Below, piece by piece: positions 53,814 through 63,956 of a stretch of 64,000 nucleotides of DNA (its first letter is position 1; the number at the start of each line of letters is the position of its first letter). Position numbers and translations under genes: made by a program. Origin of the DNA: Aquimarina sp. Aq107 (GTDB lineage Bacteria > Bacteroidota > Bacteroidia > Flavobacteriales > Flavobacteriaceae); NCBI RefSeq assembly GCF_943733665.1, contig NZ_OX030782.1, positions 3,024,501 to 3,088,500 on the forward strand, in the 5' to 3' direction. The notes beneath the pieces are model-generated. The model saw nothing but the letters and a program-made list of their open reading frames with translations, was not told where the DNA came from and did not search any database.

Positions 53814-53849
53814 ATTTTTCTTACCTTTACTGCATAACAAATTTTCTGA

Positions 53850-54305
53850 ATGAGAGAAAAAACGATTGATTATGCACTACGAGCTACATGGATGGCAGTT
53901 GCCAAGATGTATAACGAAGAAGCAGGTAAAAAAGGTAGTACAATGGCAACAGGTTTTGCTTTAATAAGCATCGATCCCGAAAACGGAACACCATCTACCT
54001 CATTAGGCCCTAAAATGGGTATGGAAGCCACCAGTTTATCTAGAACTTTAAAAACCATGGAAGAAAAAGGATTAATCTTTAGAAAGAAAAATCCTCAAGA
54101 CGGGCGTGGTGTTCTAATTTATCTAACCCCTTTCGGAGTAGAAATGAGAAATTTTTCAAAAGATGTAGTTTTCACATTTGATCATGCAGTAAGAAAGCAT
54201 GTTTCTAAAGAAAAGTTGGATACTTTCTTAGAAGTATTTCAATTGATCAATGATCTCATTGCGACGAAGAAAATATACACAAAAAAAGAATCTATAACAT
54301 CTTAA
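53850..54305 (+). CDS. MarR-family transcriptional regulator
   Basis: 151 residues. Winged helix-turn-helix: MATGFALISIDPENGTPSTSLGPKMGMEATSLSRTLKTMEEKGLIFRKKNPQDGRGVLIYLTPFG, in which SLSRTLKTMEEKGLI is the recognition helix region and DGRGVLIYLT the wing; N- and C-terminal helices form the dimer interface. First gene of a four-gene operon for fatty-acid beta-oxidation (19 bp before the next gene). It probably represses this operon and the acyl-CoA ligase through the shared palindrome, with an acyl-CoA or fatty acid as inducer; the last point is inference. Confidence 0.92.
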   Translation: MREKTIDYALRATWMAVAKMYNEEAGKKGSTMATGFALISIDPENGTPSTSLGPKMGMEATSLSRTLKTMEEKGLIFRKKNPQDGRGVLIYLTPFGVEMRNFSKDVVFTFDHAVRKHVSKEKLDTFLEVFQLINDLIATKKIYTKKESITS

Positions 54306-54324
54306 CAACCAGAAGTTAAAAAAA

Positions 54325-56730
54325 ATGAAAAGAGTCATTAAAAAAGTTGCAGTAGTTGGTTCAGGAATTATGGGATCCGGTATTGCATGTCATTTCGCTA
54401 ATATCGGCGTCGAAGTACTATTATTAGATATAGTACCAAGAGAATTAAACGACAAAGAAAAGGCCAAGGGTCTTACATTAGAAAGCAAAGTGGTTCGTAA
54501 TAGGTTAGTAAATGATTCACTAACCGCCGCTCTTAAGTCTAAACCCTCTCCTATTTACAGTCAAAAATTTGCAAATCGTATCACTACGGGTAACCTAGAA
54601 GATGATGTTGCAAAAGTAGCAGACGTAGACTGGATCATAGAAGTAGTAGTAGAAAGACTGGATATCAAAAAACTAGTTTTTGAAAACCTAGAGAAACATA
54701 GAACTCCTGGAACACTAATAACTTCCAATACCTCAGGTATACCAATAAAATTTATGAATGAAGGAAGAAGTGAAGATTTCCAGAAACATTTCTGTGGAAC
54801 ACATTTCTTTAACCCGGCACGATACTTAAAATTATTTGAGATTATTCCTGGTCCAAATACTTCGACAGAAGTTCTAGAATTCCTTAACGGATATGGAGAA
54901 CAATTCTTAGGAAAAACATCAGTAGTAGCTAAAGATACTCCAGCTTTTATTGGAAACAGAATAGGTATTTTTAGTATTATGAGCTTATTCCATATGGTAA
55001 AAGATATGGGATTAACTATAGAAGAAGTAGACAAATTATCAGGTCCAGTAATAGGACGCCCTAAATCTGCTACTTTTCGTACAGTTGATGTAGTAGGGTT
55101 AGATACTTTAGTACATGTGGCTAACGGTATTGCTGATAATTGTCCTGATGATGAACGTCACGAATTATTTAAACTTCCTGCTTTCATCAATACAATGATG
55201 GAGAACAAATGGTTAGGGAGTAAAACAAAACAAGGATTTTATAAAAAGAGTGTTTCGCCAGAAGGAAAAAAGGAAATCCTTTCTTTAGATCTTGACACTT
55301 TAGAATATAGAAGCAAAAAAAGAGCTTCATTTACTACTTTAGAAATGACCAAGACTATTGATAAAGTAGTGGATCGTTTTAAAGTACTTGTAGCCGGAAA
55401 AGATAAAGCAGGCGAGTTTTATCGTAAAAGTTTTGCTGCATTATTTGCATATGTATCAAATCGCATCCCTGAAATCACTGATGATCTTTATAAGATTGAT
55501 GATGCCATGAAAGCAGGATTTGGATGGGAACACGGACCTTTCCAAATATGGGATGCTATCGGAGTAGAAAAAGGAATCGAAATAATGAAAGCAGAAGGGT
55601 ACGAACCAGCTGCTTGGGTACATGATATGATCGCTTCAGGAAGTACTTCTTTTTACACTGTAAAGAATGGAGCTACTAATTATTACGACATTCCGAAAAA
55701 GGAACAAGTAAAAGTTCCTGGACAAGACGCATTTATCATTCTTGATAATATTCGTAAATCATCAGAAGTTTTCAAAAACAGCGGTGTTGTAGTAGAAGAT
55801 CTTGGCGATGGAATCCTTAATGTAGAATTCCAAAGTAAGATGAATACTATAGGTGGTGATGTACTTGCAGGATTAAATACAGCTATTGATATGGCTGAAA
55901 AAAACTTCCAGGGATTAGTTGTAGGTAATCAAGCCGCTAACTTTTCTGTTGGAGCAAATATCGGAATGATTTTTATGATGGCTGTAGAGCAGGAATACGA
56001 TGAGCTAAATATGGCTATTAAGTATTTCCAAGATTCTATGATGCGTATGCGTTATTCTTCGATCCCTACAATTGTTGCTCCTCACGGCATGGCATTAGGT
56101 GGTGGATGCGAAATTTCATTGCACGCTGATAAAGTAGTTGCTGCTGCAGAAACATATATGGGATTAGTAGAATTTGGTGTTGGTGTAATCCCTGGTGGTG
56201 GTGGATCAAAGGAAATGGCTTTAAGAGCTTCAGATCTTTTTAAGAAAGATGATGTAGAACTTAATGTATTACAGGAACATTTCTTAACTATTGGTATGGC
56301 TAAAGTATCCACTTCTGCTTACGAAGCATTTGATACAAACTTACTTCAAAAAGGAAAAGATATAGTTGTTGTTAATAAAGATCGTCAGATCGCTACAGCG
56401 AAAGCATATGCAAAATTAATGGCAGAACAAGGATATACACAACCTGTTAGAAGAAAAGATGTAAAAGTCCTTGGAAAACAAGCACTAGGTATGTTTTTAG
56501 TTGGAACAGATTCAATGGAAGCAAGTAAATATATCTCAGAGCATGATCATAAAATAGCAAATAAGTTAGGATATGTTATGGCTGGAGGAGATTTATCAGA
56601 ACCTACCCTTGTAACAGAGCAATACCTATTAGATCTAGAGCGCGAAGCTTTCTTGTCTTTATGTACAGAACGCAAAACGTTAGAGCGTATTGAACATATG
56701 CTTAAGAAAGGTAAACCTTTAAGAAACTAG
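54325..56730 (+). CDS. fadN: 3-hydroxyacyl-CoA dehydrogenase/enoyl-CoA hydratase
   Basis: 801-residue bifunctional enzyme for the hydration and NAD-dependent oxidation steps of beta-oxidation. The order is dehydrogenase first: NAD-binding VAVVGSGIMGSGIACHFANIG at the N-terminus, HFFNPARYLKLFEIIPG, KDTPAFIGNRIGIF with the C-terminal 3HCDH domain, then a crotonase-like domain (LDNIRKSSEVFKNSGV onwards, oxyanion loops near ANFSVGANIGMIFM and HGMALGGGCEISLHAD with the catalytic Glu in MGLVEFGVGVIPGGGG). This order matches FadN rather than E. coli FadB. Co-transcribed with marR, thiolase and acyl-CoA dehydrogenase. Confidence 0.94.
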   Translation: MKRVIKKVAVVGSGIMGSGIACHFANIGVEVLLLDIVPRELNDKEKAKGLTLESKVVRNRLVNDSLTAALKSKPSPIYSQKFANRITTGNLEDDVAKVADVDWIIEVVVERLDIKKLVFENLEKHRTPGTLITSNTSGIPIKFMNEGRSEDFQKHFCGTHFFNPARYLKLFEIIPGPNTSTEVLEFLNGYGEQFLGKTSVVAKDTPAFIGNRIGIFSIMSLFHMVKDMGLTIEEVDKLSGPVIGRPKSATFRTVDVVGLDTLVHVANGIADNCPDDERHELFKLPAFINTMMENKWLGSKTKQGFYKKSVSPEGKKEILSLDLDTLEYRSKKRASFTTLEMTKTIDKVVDRFKVLVAGKDKAGEFYRKSFAALFAYVSNRIPEITDDLYKIDDAMKAGFGWEHGPFQIWDAIGVEKGIEIMKAEGYEPAAWVHDMIASGSTSFYTVKNGATNYYDIPKKEQVKVPGQDAFIILDNIRKSSEVFKNSGVVVEDLGDGILNVEFQSKMNTIGGDVLAGLNTAIDMAEKNFQGLVVGNQAANFSVGANIGMIFMMAVEQEYDELNMAIKYFQDSMMRMRYSSIPTIVAPHGMALGGGCEISLHADKVVAAAETYMGLVEFGVGVIPGGGGSKEMALRASDLFKKDDVELNVLQEHFLTIGMAKVSTSAYEAFDTNLLQKGKDIVVVNKDRQIATAKAYAKLMAEQGYTQPVRRKDVKVLGKQALGMFLVGTDSMEASKYISEHDHKIANKLGYVMAGGDLSEPTLVTEQYLLDLEREAFLSLCTERKTLERIEHMLKKGKPLRN

Positions 56731-56745
56731 AAAAAAGAAAAAGAA

Positions 56746-57936
56746 ATGAAAACCGCATATATAGTAAAAGCATATAGAACAGCCGTAGGAAAAGCGCCTC
56801 GCGGAGTGTTCAGATTTAAAAGAACTGATGAGTTAGCTGCTGAAACAATTCAGCATATGATGAAAGAACTACCACAATTAGACAAAAGCCGTATTGATGA
56901 TGTTATTGTTGGTAATGCTATGCCAGAAGGATCTCAGGGTCTTAATATGGCACGTTTAATATCATTGATGGGACTAGAATCTATTGATGTACCAGGTGTT
57001 ACTGTAAATAGATTCTGTTCTTCTGGAATTGAAACTATAGGTATGGCTACTGCAAAAATACAAGCTGGAATGGCAGATTGTATTATAGCTGGTGGTGCAG
57101 AAAGTATGAGTTCAGTTCCAATGACTGGATACAAAACAGAATTAAACTATGATTTAGCAAAGTCTGGTCATGAAGATTATTATTGGGGAATGGGAAATAC
57201 TGCAGAAGCGGTTGCCAATCAATTTAATGTTTCTAGAGAAGATCAAGATGAGTTTGCTTACAATTCTCATATGAAAGCTTTAAAAGCGCAAGCAGAGGAT
57301 CGTTTTCAGGATCAAATTGTTCCTATCAATGTTGAACAGATTTATGTTGATGAAAATGGTAAAAAAGCTAGCAAATCATACACCGTAAATAAAGATGAAG
57401 GACCACGTGCCGGAACTAGCAAACAAGTATTAGGTAAACTAAGACCTGTATTTGCAGCTGACGGAAGTGTGACTGCTGGTAATTCTTCTCAAATGAGTGA
57501 TGGTGCAGCTTTTGTAATGGTAATGAGTGAGGATATGGTAAAAGAATTAAACCTTGAGCCAATCGCAAGACTTGTAAACTATGCAGCAGCTGGTGTAGAA
57601 CCTAGAATTATGGGAATTGGTCCTGTAAAGGCTATTCCTAAAGCATTAAAACAAGCTGGTTTAAAACAAGATGATATCGATCTGATTGAACTTAATGAAG
57701 CTTTTGCTTCTCAATCACTAGCCGTGATGCGTGAACTAAACATCAATCAAGATATAGTGAACGTAAATGGCGGGGCTATTGCTTTAGGTCACCCACTTGG
57801 TTGTACTGGAGCTAAACTTTCTGTTCAGTTATTTGATGAGATGCGCAAACGTGATATGAAAGGTAAATACGGAATGGTAACCATGTGTGTTGGAACAGGA
57901 CAAGGAGCCGCAGGTATTTTTGAATTTTTGAACTAA
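56746..57936 (+). CDS. fadA: Acetyl-CoA C-acyltransferase (3-ketoacyl-CoA thiolase)
   Basis: 396 residues; cleaves 3-ketoacyl-CoA with CoA to acetyl-CoA and a shortened acyl-CoA. The nucleophilic Cys lies in [15 protein letters not shown] (about residue 90), the catalytic His in [17 protein letters not shown], and the second Cys in [13 protein letters not shown]. Start [20 protein letters not shown] is typical. 15 bp after fadN and 31 bp before the acyl-CoA dehydrogenase, so it is in the marR-controlled operon. Confidence 0.95.
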   Translation: MKTAYIVKAYRTAVGKAPRGVFRFKRTDELAAETIQHMMKELPQLDKSRIDDVIVGNAMPEGSQGLNMARLISLMGLESIDVPGVTVNRFCSSGIETIGMATAKIQAGMADCIIAGGAESMSSVPMTGYKTELNYDLAKSGHEDYYWGMGNTAEAVANQFNVSREDQDEFAYNSHMKALKAQAEDRFQDQIVPINVEQIYVDENGKKASKSYTVNKDEGPRAGTSKQVLGKLRPVFAADGSVTAGNSSQMSDGAAFVMVMSEDMVKELNLEPIARLVNYAAAGVEPRIMGIGPVKAIPKALKQAGLKQDDIDLIELNEAFASQSLAVMRELNINQDIVNVNGGAIALGHPLGCTGAKLSVQLFDEMRKRDMKGKYGMVTMCVGTGQGAAGIFEFLN

Positions 57937-57967
57937 AAAAATAGAATAAAGAAATAACACTAATAAA

Positions 57968-59785
57968 ATGAGTACAGAAACTTTAAATAAAGACATTCTT
58001 AGAGGAGGACAATTCCTTGTGAAAGAAACGAAAGCTGAAGATGTATTTACTCCAGAAGATTTTTCTGAAGAGCAAAAGATGATGCGTGATAGTACCAAAG
58101 AATTTGTAGATAGAGAACTTTGGGCAAACTGGGAGAAATTCGAATCAAAAGATTATGCTTTTACTGCAGAGTGCATGAAAAAGGCAGGAGAACTTGGTCT
58201 TCTTGGTGTTGCTGTACCAGAAGCATATGACGGTCTAGGAATGGGATTTGTTTCTACAATGTTAGTATGTGATTATATATCAGGTGCTACAGGATCATTT
58301 AGTACTGCTTTTGGAGCTCATACTGGTATTGGTACTATGCCAATATCATTATATGGTAATGAAGAACAAAAGAAAAAATATGTTTCTAAATTAGCTACTG
58401 GAGAGTGGATGGGAGCATATTGTTTAACTGAACCAGGAGCAGGATCTGATGCTAACTCTGGTAAAACTAAAGCTGTTTTATCTGATGATGGTAAGCATTA
58501 TTTGATCTCTGGTCAAAAAATGTGGATCTCTAATGCAGGTTTTTGTAATGTAATGATTGTTTTTGCTCGTATTGAGGATGACAAAAATATCACTGGATTT
58601 ATTGTAGAATATGATCCTAACAATTCTAACGGTATCTCATTAGGTGATGAAGAAAAGAAATTAGGTATCCACTCCTCTTCTACTCGTCAAGTTTTCTTTA
58701 GTGACACTAAGGTCCCTGTAGAGAATATGTTATCAGAAAGAGGTAATGGATTTAAAATTGCGATGAATGCTTTAAACGTTGGACGTATCAAATTAGCAGC
58801 AGCTTGTTTAGATGCGCAACGTAGAGTAATTGGAGAAGCTACTAAATATGCTAATGAGCGTATTCAGTTTAAAACTCCAATTATGAATTTTGGAGCAATC
58901 AAATCTAAGATCGCTGAAATGGCTACGAATACCTATGCAGATGAATCTGCAAGTTACCGTGCTGCAAAAAATATCGAAGATAGAATTGCTATCCGACAAG
59001 CGGAAGGAAATACACATCAAGAAGCTGAATTAAAAGGAGTTGAAGAATACGCTATCGAGTGTTCTATACTAAAAGTAGCTGTTTCTGAAGATGTTCAGAA
59101 TACTACAGATGAAGGTATTCAAATATTTGGAGGAATGGGATTCTCTGCAGATACTCCTATGGAATCTGCTTGGAGAGATGCTCGTATTTCTCGTATCTAT
59201 GAAGGTACTAATGAGATCAACCGTATGTTAGCTGTAGGTATGCTAGTAAAGAAAGCAATGAAAGGTCATGTAGATCTTTTAAATCCTGCTATGAAGGTTG
59301 CTGATGAATTAACAGGAATTCCTTCTTTTGATACTCCTGATTACTCTGCTTTATTTGCAGAAGAAAAAGAAATCATTGCAAAATTAAAGAAAGTATTCTT
59401 AATGGTGGCAGGAGCTGCTATGCAGAAATTTGGTCCGCAATTAGAAGAGCACCAACAATTATTAATGGCTGCCTCTGACATTCTAATTGAAATCTATATG
59501 GCGGAATCTACAATTCTACGTACAGAGAAAAATGCTAAGCGTTTTGGAGAAGATTCTCAAGAGATTCAAATTGCAATGTCTCAATTATACTTATATAACG
59601 CAGTAGATATCGTTATTAAAAAAGGAAAAGAAGGAATCGTTTCTTTTGCTGAAGGAGATGAGCAACGCATGATGTTAATGGGACTTAAACGTTTCACTAA
59701 ATATGCGAACCAACCAAATGTGGTTGCATTAAGAACAAAAATTGCTGATAAAGTAGCTGCCGAAAACGGATACTGCTTTTCATAA
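57968..59785 (+). CDS. Acyl-CoA dehydrogenase
   Basis: 605-residue flavoenzyme that introduces the first double bond in fatty acyl-CoA. N-terminal helical domain, then WMGAYCLTEPGAGSDANSGKT (FAD/substrate-binding motif), KMWISNAGFCNVMIVFARI, and the C-terminal helical domain with EGIQIFGGMGFSADTPMESAWRDARISRIYEGTNEINRML, which carries the FAD-contacting and catalytic region (Glu in YEGTNE). The extra ~200 C-terminal residues (KGHVDLLNPAMKV onward) are the tail of the larger VLCAD/FadE-like bacterial form that dimerises. Last gene of the operon; terminator at 59847. Confidence 0.94.
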   Translation: MSTETLNKDILRGGQFLVKETKAEDVFTPEDFSEEQKMMRDSTKEFVDRELWANWEKFESKDYAFTAECMKKAGELGLLGVAVPEAYDGLGMGFVSTMLVCDYISGATGSFSTAFGAHTGIGTMPISLYGNEEQKKKYVSKLATGEWMGAYCLTEPGAGSDANSGKTKAVLSDDGKHYLISGQKMWISNAGFCNVMIVFARIEDDKNITGFIVEYDPNNSNGISLGDEEKKLGIHSSSTRQVFFSDTKVPVENMLSERGNGFKIAMNALNVGRIKLAAACLDAQRRVIGEATKYANERIQFKTPIMNFGAIKSKIAEMATNTYADESASYRAAKNIEDRIAIRQAEGNTHQEAELKGVEEYAIECSILKVAVSEDVQNTTDEGIQIFGGMGFSADTPMESAWRDARISRIYEGTNEINRMLAVGMLVKKAMKGHVDLLNPAMKVADELTGIPSFDTPDYSALFAEEKEIIAKLKKVFLMVAGAAMQKFGPQLEEHQQLLMAASDILIEIYMAESTILRTEKNAKRFGEDSQEIQIAMSQLYLYNAVDIVIKKGKEGIVSFAEGDEQRMMLMGLKRFTKYANQPNVVALRTKIADKVAAENGYCFS

Positions 59786-59846
59786 CAATAATAATATATC
59801 CGTTCCTAAGGATTAAAACTAGGAAGTTGTTTAATTTTGATTTAAG

Positions 59847-59882
59847 AAACCGTCTTTCTGTTGGGGAAAGACGGTTTTTTTA
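59847..59882 (+). terminator. Intrinsic terminator of beta-oxidation operon
   Basis: Arms AAACCGTCTTTC (59847-59858) and GAAAGACGGTTT (59866-59877), loop TGTTGGG, then a T run. Confidence 0.9.
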
Positions 59883-59897
59883 TTTATCAAATTTTAT

Positions 59898-60689
59898 CTA
59901 CCCTCTACATCCACGTAATACTCCAAAAAGGAAATCATCAGCAGCTTGCGCATATTCATCTCCACAATTACGATCAAAAGGATTCGTACTTCCACCTAAT
60001 ACACGTCCGCATTGATCATGATCTAAACAATCTTTAGTCCAAGCACTAGCGATAGAAAAAACACCCGGACAACCAGAACCGCAACGGCCTAAACAACGAT
60101 CACCATTTACCAATTCACGATCTCTATATATTTGGCCTTCATTATCATCGTACACAGCAGTAACATATGTATTTTTTCTAATACAAGTTATTCCATCATC
60201 ATTACCTTTCACTAGATTGGTTTGGTTCCCTTTAAAAACAATTTTTTCGTAACTATAATTACTTGGAGATTTAGCCCAATATTCTAGTAATTTCAATAAG
60301 GTGAATTCTGCCATCGTAAAATCATCCACAGAACCATCCTTAAATAGATATGCAGAGATCTCTTCTCCTATCATTAATAATGTTTCTTTCTCTTTACTAG
60401 ATAACACAACATTCTTACCATCGATTTCAATAAATTCTGTATCATAATCTATTGAAGCGACTAGCCTTACATCATTTATCGCTACTTTAACAGTATAATA
60501 ATTCGATTTTTCTACAACTTTATATGCTATCTGGAAACCGTTAAGTTCTTTTTTTCCTTCTAATTGATCTTCTTGATGAATTTCTAATCCAATTGTTTCA
60601 TCATTATTGGAGTCCTCTTGATTATCACAAGAGTTTAATAAAAATAAAAACAAAAAGATGTTTACTAAAAATTTAAATTGAATTTTCAT
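59898..60689 (-). CDS. Lipoprotein with phospholipase-A2-like C-terminal motif
   Basis: 263 residues. Lipoprotein signal ends LLNSC (Cys21) followed by DNQEDSNND, the acidic surface-export type. Residues about 30-190 have no motif I know. The C-terminal ~70 residues are Cys-rich: RCLGRCGSGCPG (about 198-209), which resembles a calcium-binding loop, then TKDCLDHDQCGRVLGG (about 218-233), which has the C-x-x-H-D-x-C catalytic pattern of secreted phospholipase A2, and DRNCGDEYAQAADDFL with an Asp as partner. Probable surface-exposed PLA2-like hydrolase; needs structural support, since overall similarity outside the motif cannot be judged. Followed by a convergent terminator region. Confidence 0.6.
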   Translation of the reverse strand: MKIQFKFLVNIFLFLFLLNSCDNQEDSNNDETIGLEIHQEDQLEGKKELNGFQIAYKVVEKSNYYTVKVAINDVRLVASIDYDTEFIEIDGKNVVLSSKEKETLLMIGEEISAYLFKDGSVDDFTMAEFTLLKLLEYWAKSPSNYSYEKIVFKGNQTNLVKGNDDGITCIRKNTYVTAVYDDNEGQIYRDRELVNGDRCLGRCGSGCPGVFSIASAWTKDCLDHDQCGRVLGGSTNPFDRNCGDEYAQAADDFLFGVLRGCRG

Positions 60690-61435
60690 GATTTGATATA
60701 TTTAAGTTAGTTATACTAAAATACTTTACTAATCTAAATTTCTTACTACCAAATGATTATCAAAACATTAATCTAATTTAATATTATGGAAATATCACAT
60801 TATAGTTCATTAAGAAATTTTTAAAAAACAATAAATAAGTACGCTAATAATTCATTAAAAGAGCCTCAAATTTTTACAAATACAATAAACAACTGTTAAT
60901 TATATGTTGTTTTTCAATATATTATGTGAAATAACAAGAATTTATCAACACGAAAACGTTGTAGTAGCTTTTCGGAAGATAAGAATTGAATATTTCGTAA
61001 TAACTTAGTAGAAATTTAACACAAGAAACACTTTTACAAACTAAAACTTATGAATTATGAAATCAATTTCCCCTCCTCCGAAAATTTCGAAATTATTTGA
61101 GCTACTCTAATTAAATAAAATAGTTCTATTAACTAATCAGTCAGAATAAATAGAACCTGTTTTTTTTGAATAAAAATTTTGAAAAAATCACTTATCTATA
61201 GTCGTCATAATTACTGTTTTTATAATTAAGAGCACCAAATTCTTGATTATCTTTTCATTAAAACAAACAAAGTAAGTTTCGCTGGTTGTCAGACAAACTT
61301 CTATTTTCTTGTATATATACGTCTTTCCATAAGTTATTTATTTCATATTCTTATTTACCTAAGAACGAAAATTTGCGAAAAAAACTTACTCACTTATTAC
61401 AAACTACTGTTTTCAACAGAACAAAAAATCTTAAA
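60690..61435. other. Long intergenic region upstream of alpha-amylase
   Basis: About 746 bp, divergent between the PLA2-like lipoprotein and the amylase, so it must hold both promoters. Visible features are an inverted repeat CGAAAA (60951-60956) and TTTTCG (60969-60974) with a 12-bp spacer, a palindrome CGAAAATTTCG (61079-61089), and a 17-codon frame at 61057-61110 (MKSISPPPKISKLFELL) of unknown status. No promoter pair fits the phylum consensus well. The continuation of the amylase frame upstream of 61436 is not coding-like. Confidence 0.5.
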
Positions 61436-63730
61436 ATGAAAAGAAAAAACCTCTTAAAAATCCTGGTAAGCTTTTTATGTTGCTTACCATTTTTACAGTT
61501 ACAGGCACAAGATGAAGATGTAATGTTTCAGGCTTTTGACTGGAATGTACAAAACCAACCTGCAGGTCAAACTTGGTACGATGTTGTTTCTAGTGTTAGA
61601 AATACCATCAGTGATGCAGGAATTGACCTAATCTGGATGCCTCCTCCAAGTAATTCTGCCGCCCCACAAGGATATCTGCCTAGAGAGATTAATAACTTCG
61701 ATAGCGCCTATGGTACTACTAATCAACTGAAGTCATTGATCGATCAATATCATAATTTAGACATTAAAGTAATAAGCGATATTGTAGTGAATCATCGAGT
61801 AGGTACTAACGACGCAGTTACATTTACAAATCCGGCTTGGCCAACATTTTATATTACAGCCGATGATGAAGGTAGAAATTTTGTAAATGGTCCTGTAGAG
61901 TTTAGTATTAATAATGATTTTGTACCTGGATTTGAGTTAAAAGCAGATGGTTCTAGTGGAGGATTTGCAGCTGCCAGAGACTTAGATCACAGAAATCCAG
62001 CAGTAAGAGCAGAGATTATAAAATGGATGAAAAAGTTACAAGATGACCTTGGTTTTGATGGATGGAGGTATGATTTTGTTCATGGATACGATCCCATATA
62101 CAATAAAGAATATAATGATGCTACAAACCCTTACTTTGCGGTAGGAGAATTACTAGAAAGTAGCAGAGTACAAACGAATAATTTTGTAAACAGAACACAA
62201 GGTTCATCTTCTGCTTTTGATTTTAACACAAAAGTAAGTTTACAAAATGCAATTAGAGACAATAATTTATCCTATTTAAGAGATGGTCAAGGTAGACCTT
62301 CTGGTATGATGGGTATCAATCCAACTAAATCAGTTACTTTTCTAGACAATCATGATACTGGTTTTGCACAGCAATGTTGTGGATCAAATTTTGTTTTTCC
62401 AGGTGGAGAGACTAATCTTAGAAAAGGATATGCATATATTTTAACACATCCTGGAAATCCAATGGTATTCTGGACTCATTTCTTTGATACTGGAGCAGGT
62501 GTGCAAAATGCTATTAAAGATCTTATAGCAGCTAGAAAAAGTGTAAGAATTCATTCTGGATCTACAATTAGTATTGATGAAGCAAGAGGAGATTTATACG
62601 CAGCTTACATCGACGGAAGATCTGGAACACTAGCTATGAAACTAGGATCTGGTAATTGGTCTCCTAATGGAAGTGGATGGACACTACAAACTTCTGGTAC
62701 TGATTATGCGGTATGGACACAAGGCGCAAATACTGGCGGAGGAGAAACGGTACCTCCATATACTGTTAATTTCTTTAAACCATCAGGTTGGGGGTCTAAT
62801 ATCAATGCATATGTATTTGATGCTGGAGCAAATGCTACACTTCCTGGGACTAGTGATTGGCCTGGAAATAATATGACGAACATTTCAGGAACAGATTGGT
62901 ATTCTTTTACCATTACTCCTCCTGCAGGTGTTTCTGCAGCTAATCTTAGAGTTATCTTCAATGATGGAAATAACCAAACTGATGATCTATCGAGGAGTAC
63001 CAATGGGTGGTACCGAGGAAATAATTGGTCTAACAATTGTCCTAGCGATTGTAGTAGTAGTGGATCAGGAACATCCAATGATGTAACATTAAACTTCCAA
63101 AAACCTGGCGGTGGATGGGGTAATAATACCAACATGTACTTATATAATAAATCCACAAACCAAACACTGTCTGGAACCGCAGGTTGGCCTGGAACAATTA
63201 TGAACAACTTAAGTGGTACATCTTGGTGTAGAAAAACTTTTACATTACCTAATGGAGTAGCTACAAATGATGTTGGAGTAGTTTTCAATAATGGAAATGG
63301 TCAACAAACAGTTGATCTCACAAGAGGTACTGATGGATGGTTTATAGTAACCGGAAGCAGTAATGGAAAGAGAACCGGAACTTGGTCTAATAACTGCACT
63401 AATAATTGTCCTACTAACAGAGCAATGGAATTAGCTGATACAGCTGATAAAGAAAATACTTCTATAATAGAAAAAAGTATAGTTACTCTTTGGCCAAATC
63501 CAATTAAAGATAGAGGTACATTAAGCGTAAATACATCAGAAAATGGTATTTTAAAAGTTAGTATCTCTAATATTTTAGGTCAAACTAAAACTATATACAG
63601 TCAAAACACACAAGTAGGAAATCAAACTATAGAAATTAATTCAAGTGATATGCGAGAATCCGGCATCTATTTTGGTACGGTAACATTAAATGGTAAAAAA
63701 CTTAAAAGAATTAAAATTGTAAAACAATAA
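61436..63730 (+). CDS. Secreted GH13 alpha-amylase with two starch-binding modules and T9SS tag
   Basis: 764 residues from the ATG at 61436, which gives signal peptide MKRKNLLKILVSFLCCLPFL... ending QAQ. Longer versions have a non-export-like prefix. GH13 regions: VISDIVVNHRVG (I), DGWRYDFVHGYD with nucleophile Asp (II), FAVGELLES with acid/base Glu (III) and VTFLDNHDTG with the third Asp (IV). Two CBM26-like starch-binding modules follow (YTVNFFKPSGWGSNINAYVF; VTLNFQKPGGGWGNNTNMYL), each with a WPG...M.N.SGT.W signature. The end is a type IX sorting domain (VTLWPNPIKDRGTLSV ... IKIVKQ). It hydrolyses starch or glycogen outside the cell. A terminator follows. Confidence 0.94.
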   Translation: MKRKNLLKILVSFLCCLPFLQLQAQDEDVMFQAFDWNVQNQPAGQTWYDVVSSVRNTISDAGIDLIWMPPPSNSAAPQGYLPREINNFDSAYGTTNQLKSLIDQYHNLDIKVISDIVVNHRVGTNDAVTFTNPAWPTFYITADDEGRNFVNGPVEFSINNDFVPGFELKADGSSGGFAAARDLDHRNPAVRAEIIKWMKKLQDDLGFDGWRYDFVHGYDPIYNKEYNDATNPYFAVGELLESSRVQTNNFVNRTQGSSSAFDFNTKVSLQNAIRDNNLSYLRDGQGRPSGMMGINPTKSVTFLDNHDTGFAQQCCGSNFVFPGGETNLRKGYAYILTHPGNPMVFWTHFFDTGAGVQNAIKDLIAARKSVRIHSGSTISIDEARGDLYAAYIDGRSGTLAMKLGSGNWSPNGSGWTLQTSGTDYAVWTQGANTGGGETVPPYTVNFFKPSGWGSNINAYVFDAGANATLPGTSDWPGNNMTNISGTDWYSFTITPPAGVSAANLRVIFNDGNNQTDDLSRSTNGWYRGNNWSNNCPSDCSSSGSGTSNDVTLNFQKPGGGWGNNTNMYLYNKSTNQTLSGTAGWPGTIMNNLSGTSWCRKTFTLPNGVATNDVGVVFNNGNGQQTVDLTRGTDGWFIVTGSSNGKRTGTWSNNCTNNCPTNRAMELADTADKENTSIIEKSIVTLWPNPIKDRGTLSVNTSENGILKVSISNILGQTKTIYSQNTQVGNQTIEINSSDMRESGIYFGTVTLNGKKLKRIKIVKQ

Positions 63731-63785
63731 TTTTTTTGTCCTAATTACTTACCAATAATTATCACAAGTTGATATGTTAGTCAAG

Positions 63786-63819
63786 AAGCGGTCGTTTTAA
63801 TAAAACGACCGCTTTTTTT
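63786..63819 (+). terminator. Intrinsic terminator of amylase gene
   Basis: Arms AAGCGGTCGTTTT (63786-63798) and AAAACGACCGCTT (63802-63814), loop AAT, then a T run. Confidence 0.9.
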
Positions 63820-63956
63820 CAACCTTATTTAATTCTGACATCTTTTCTGTCAACTTTACAAAATCTTAACTTTTATATATCGCCAATAAAAAGCGTATTG
63901 TTTTTAATATCTTTCCACTCTTTAAAAATTCAATTATTAATTATAATATTCATATT

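Noticed and set aside
61286..61435. 50-residue extension of the amylase
   Set aside because: It would place the clear signal peptide in the middle of the protein.
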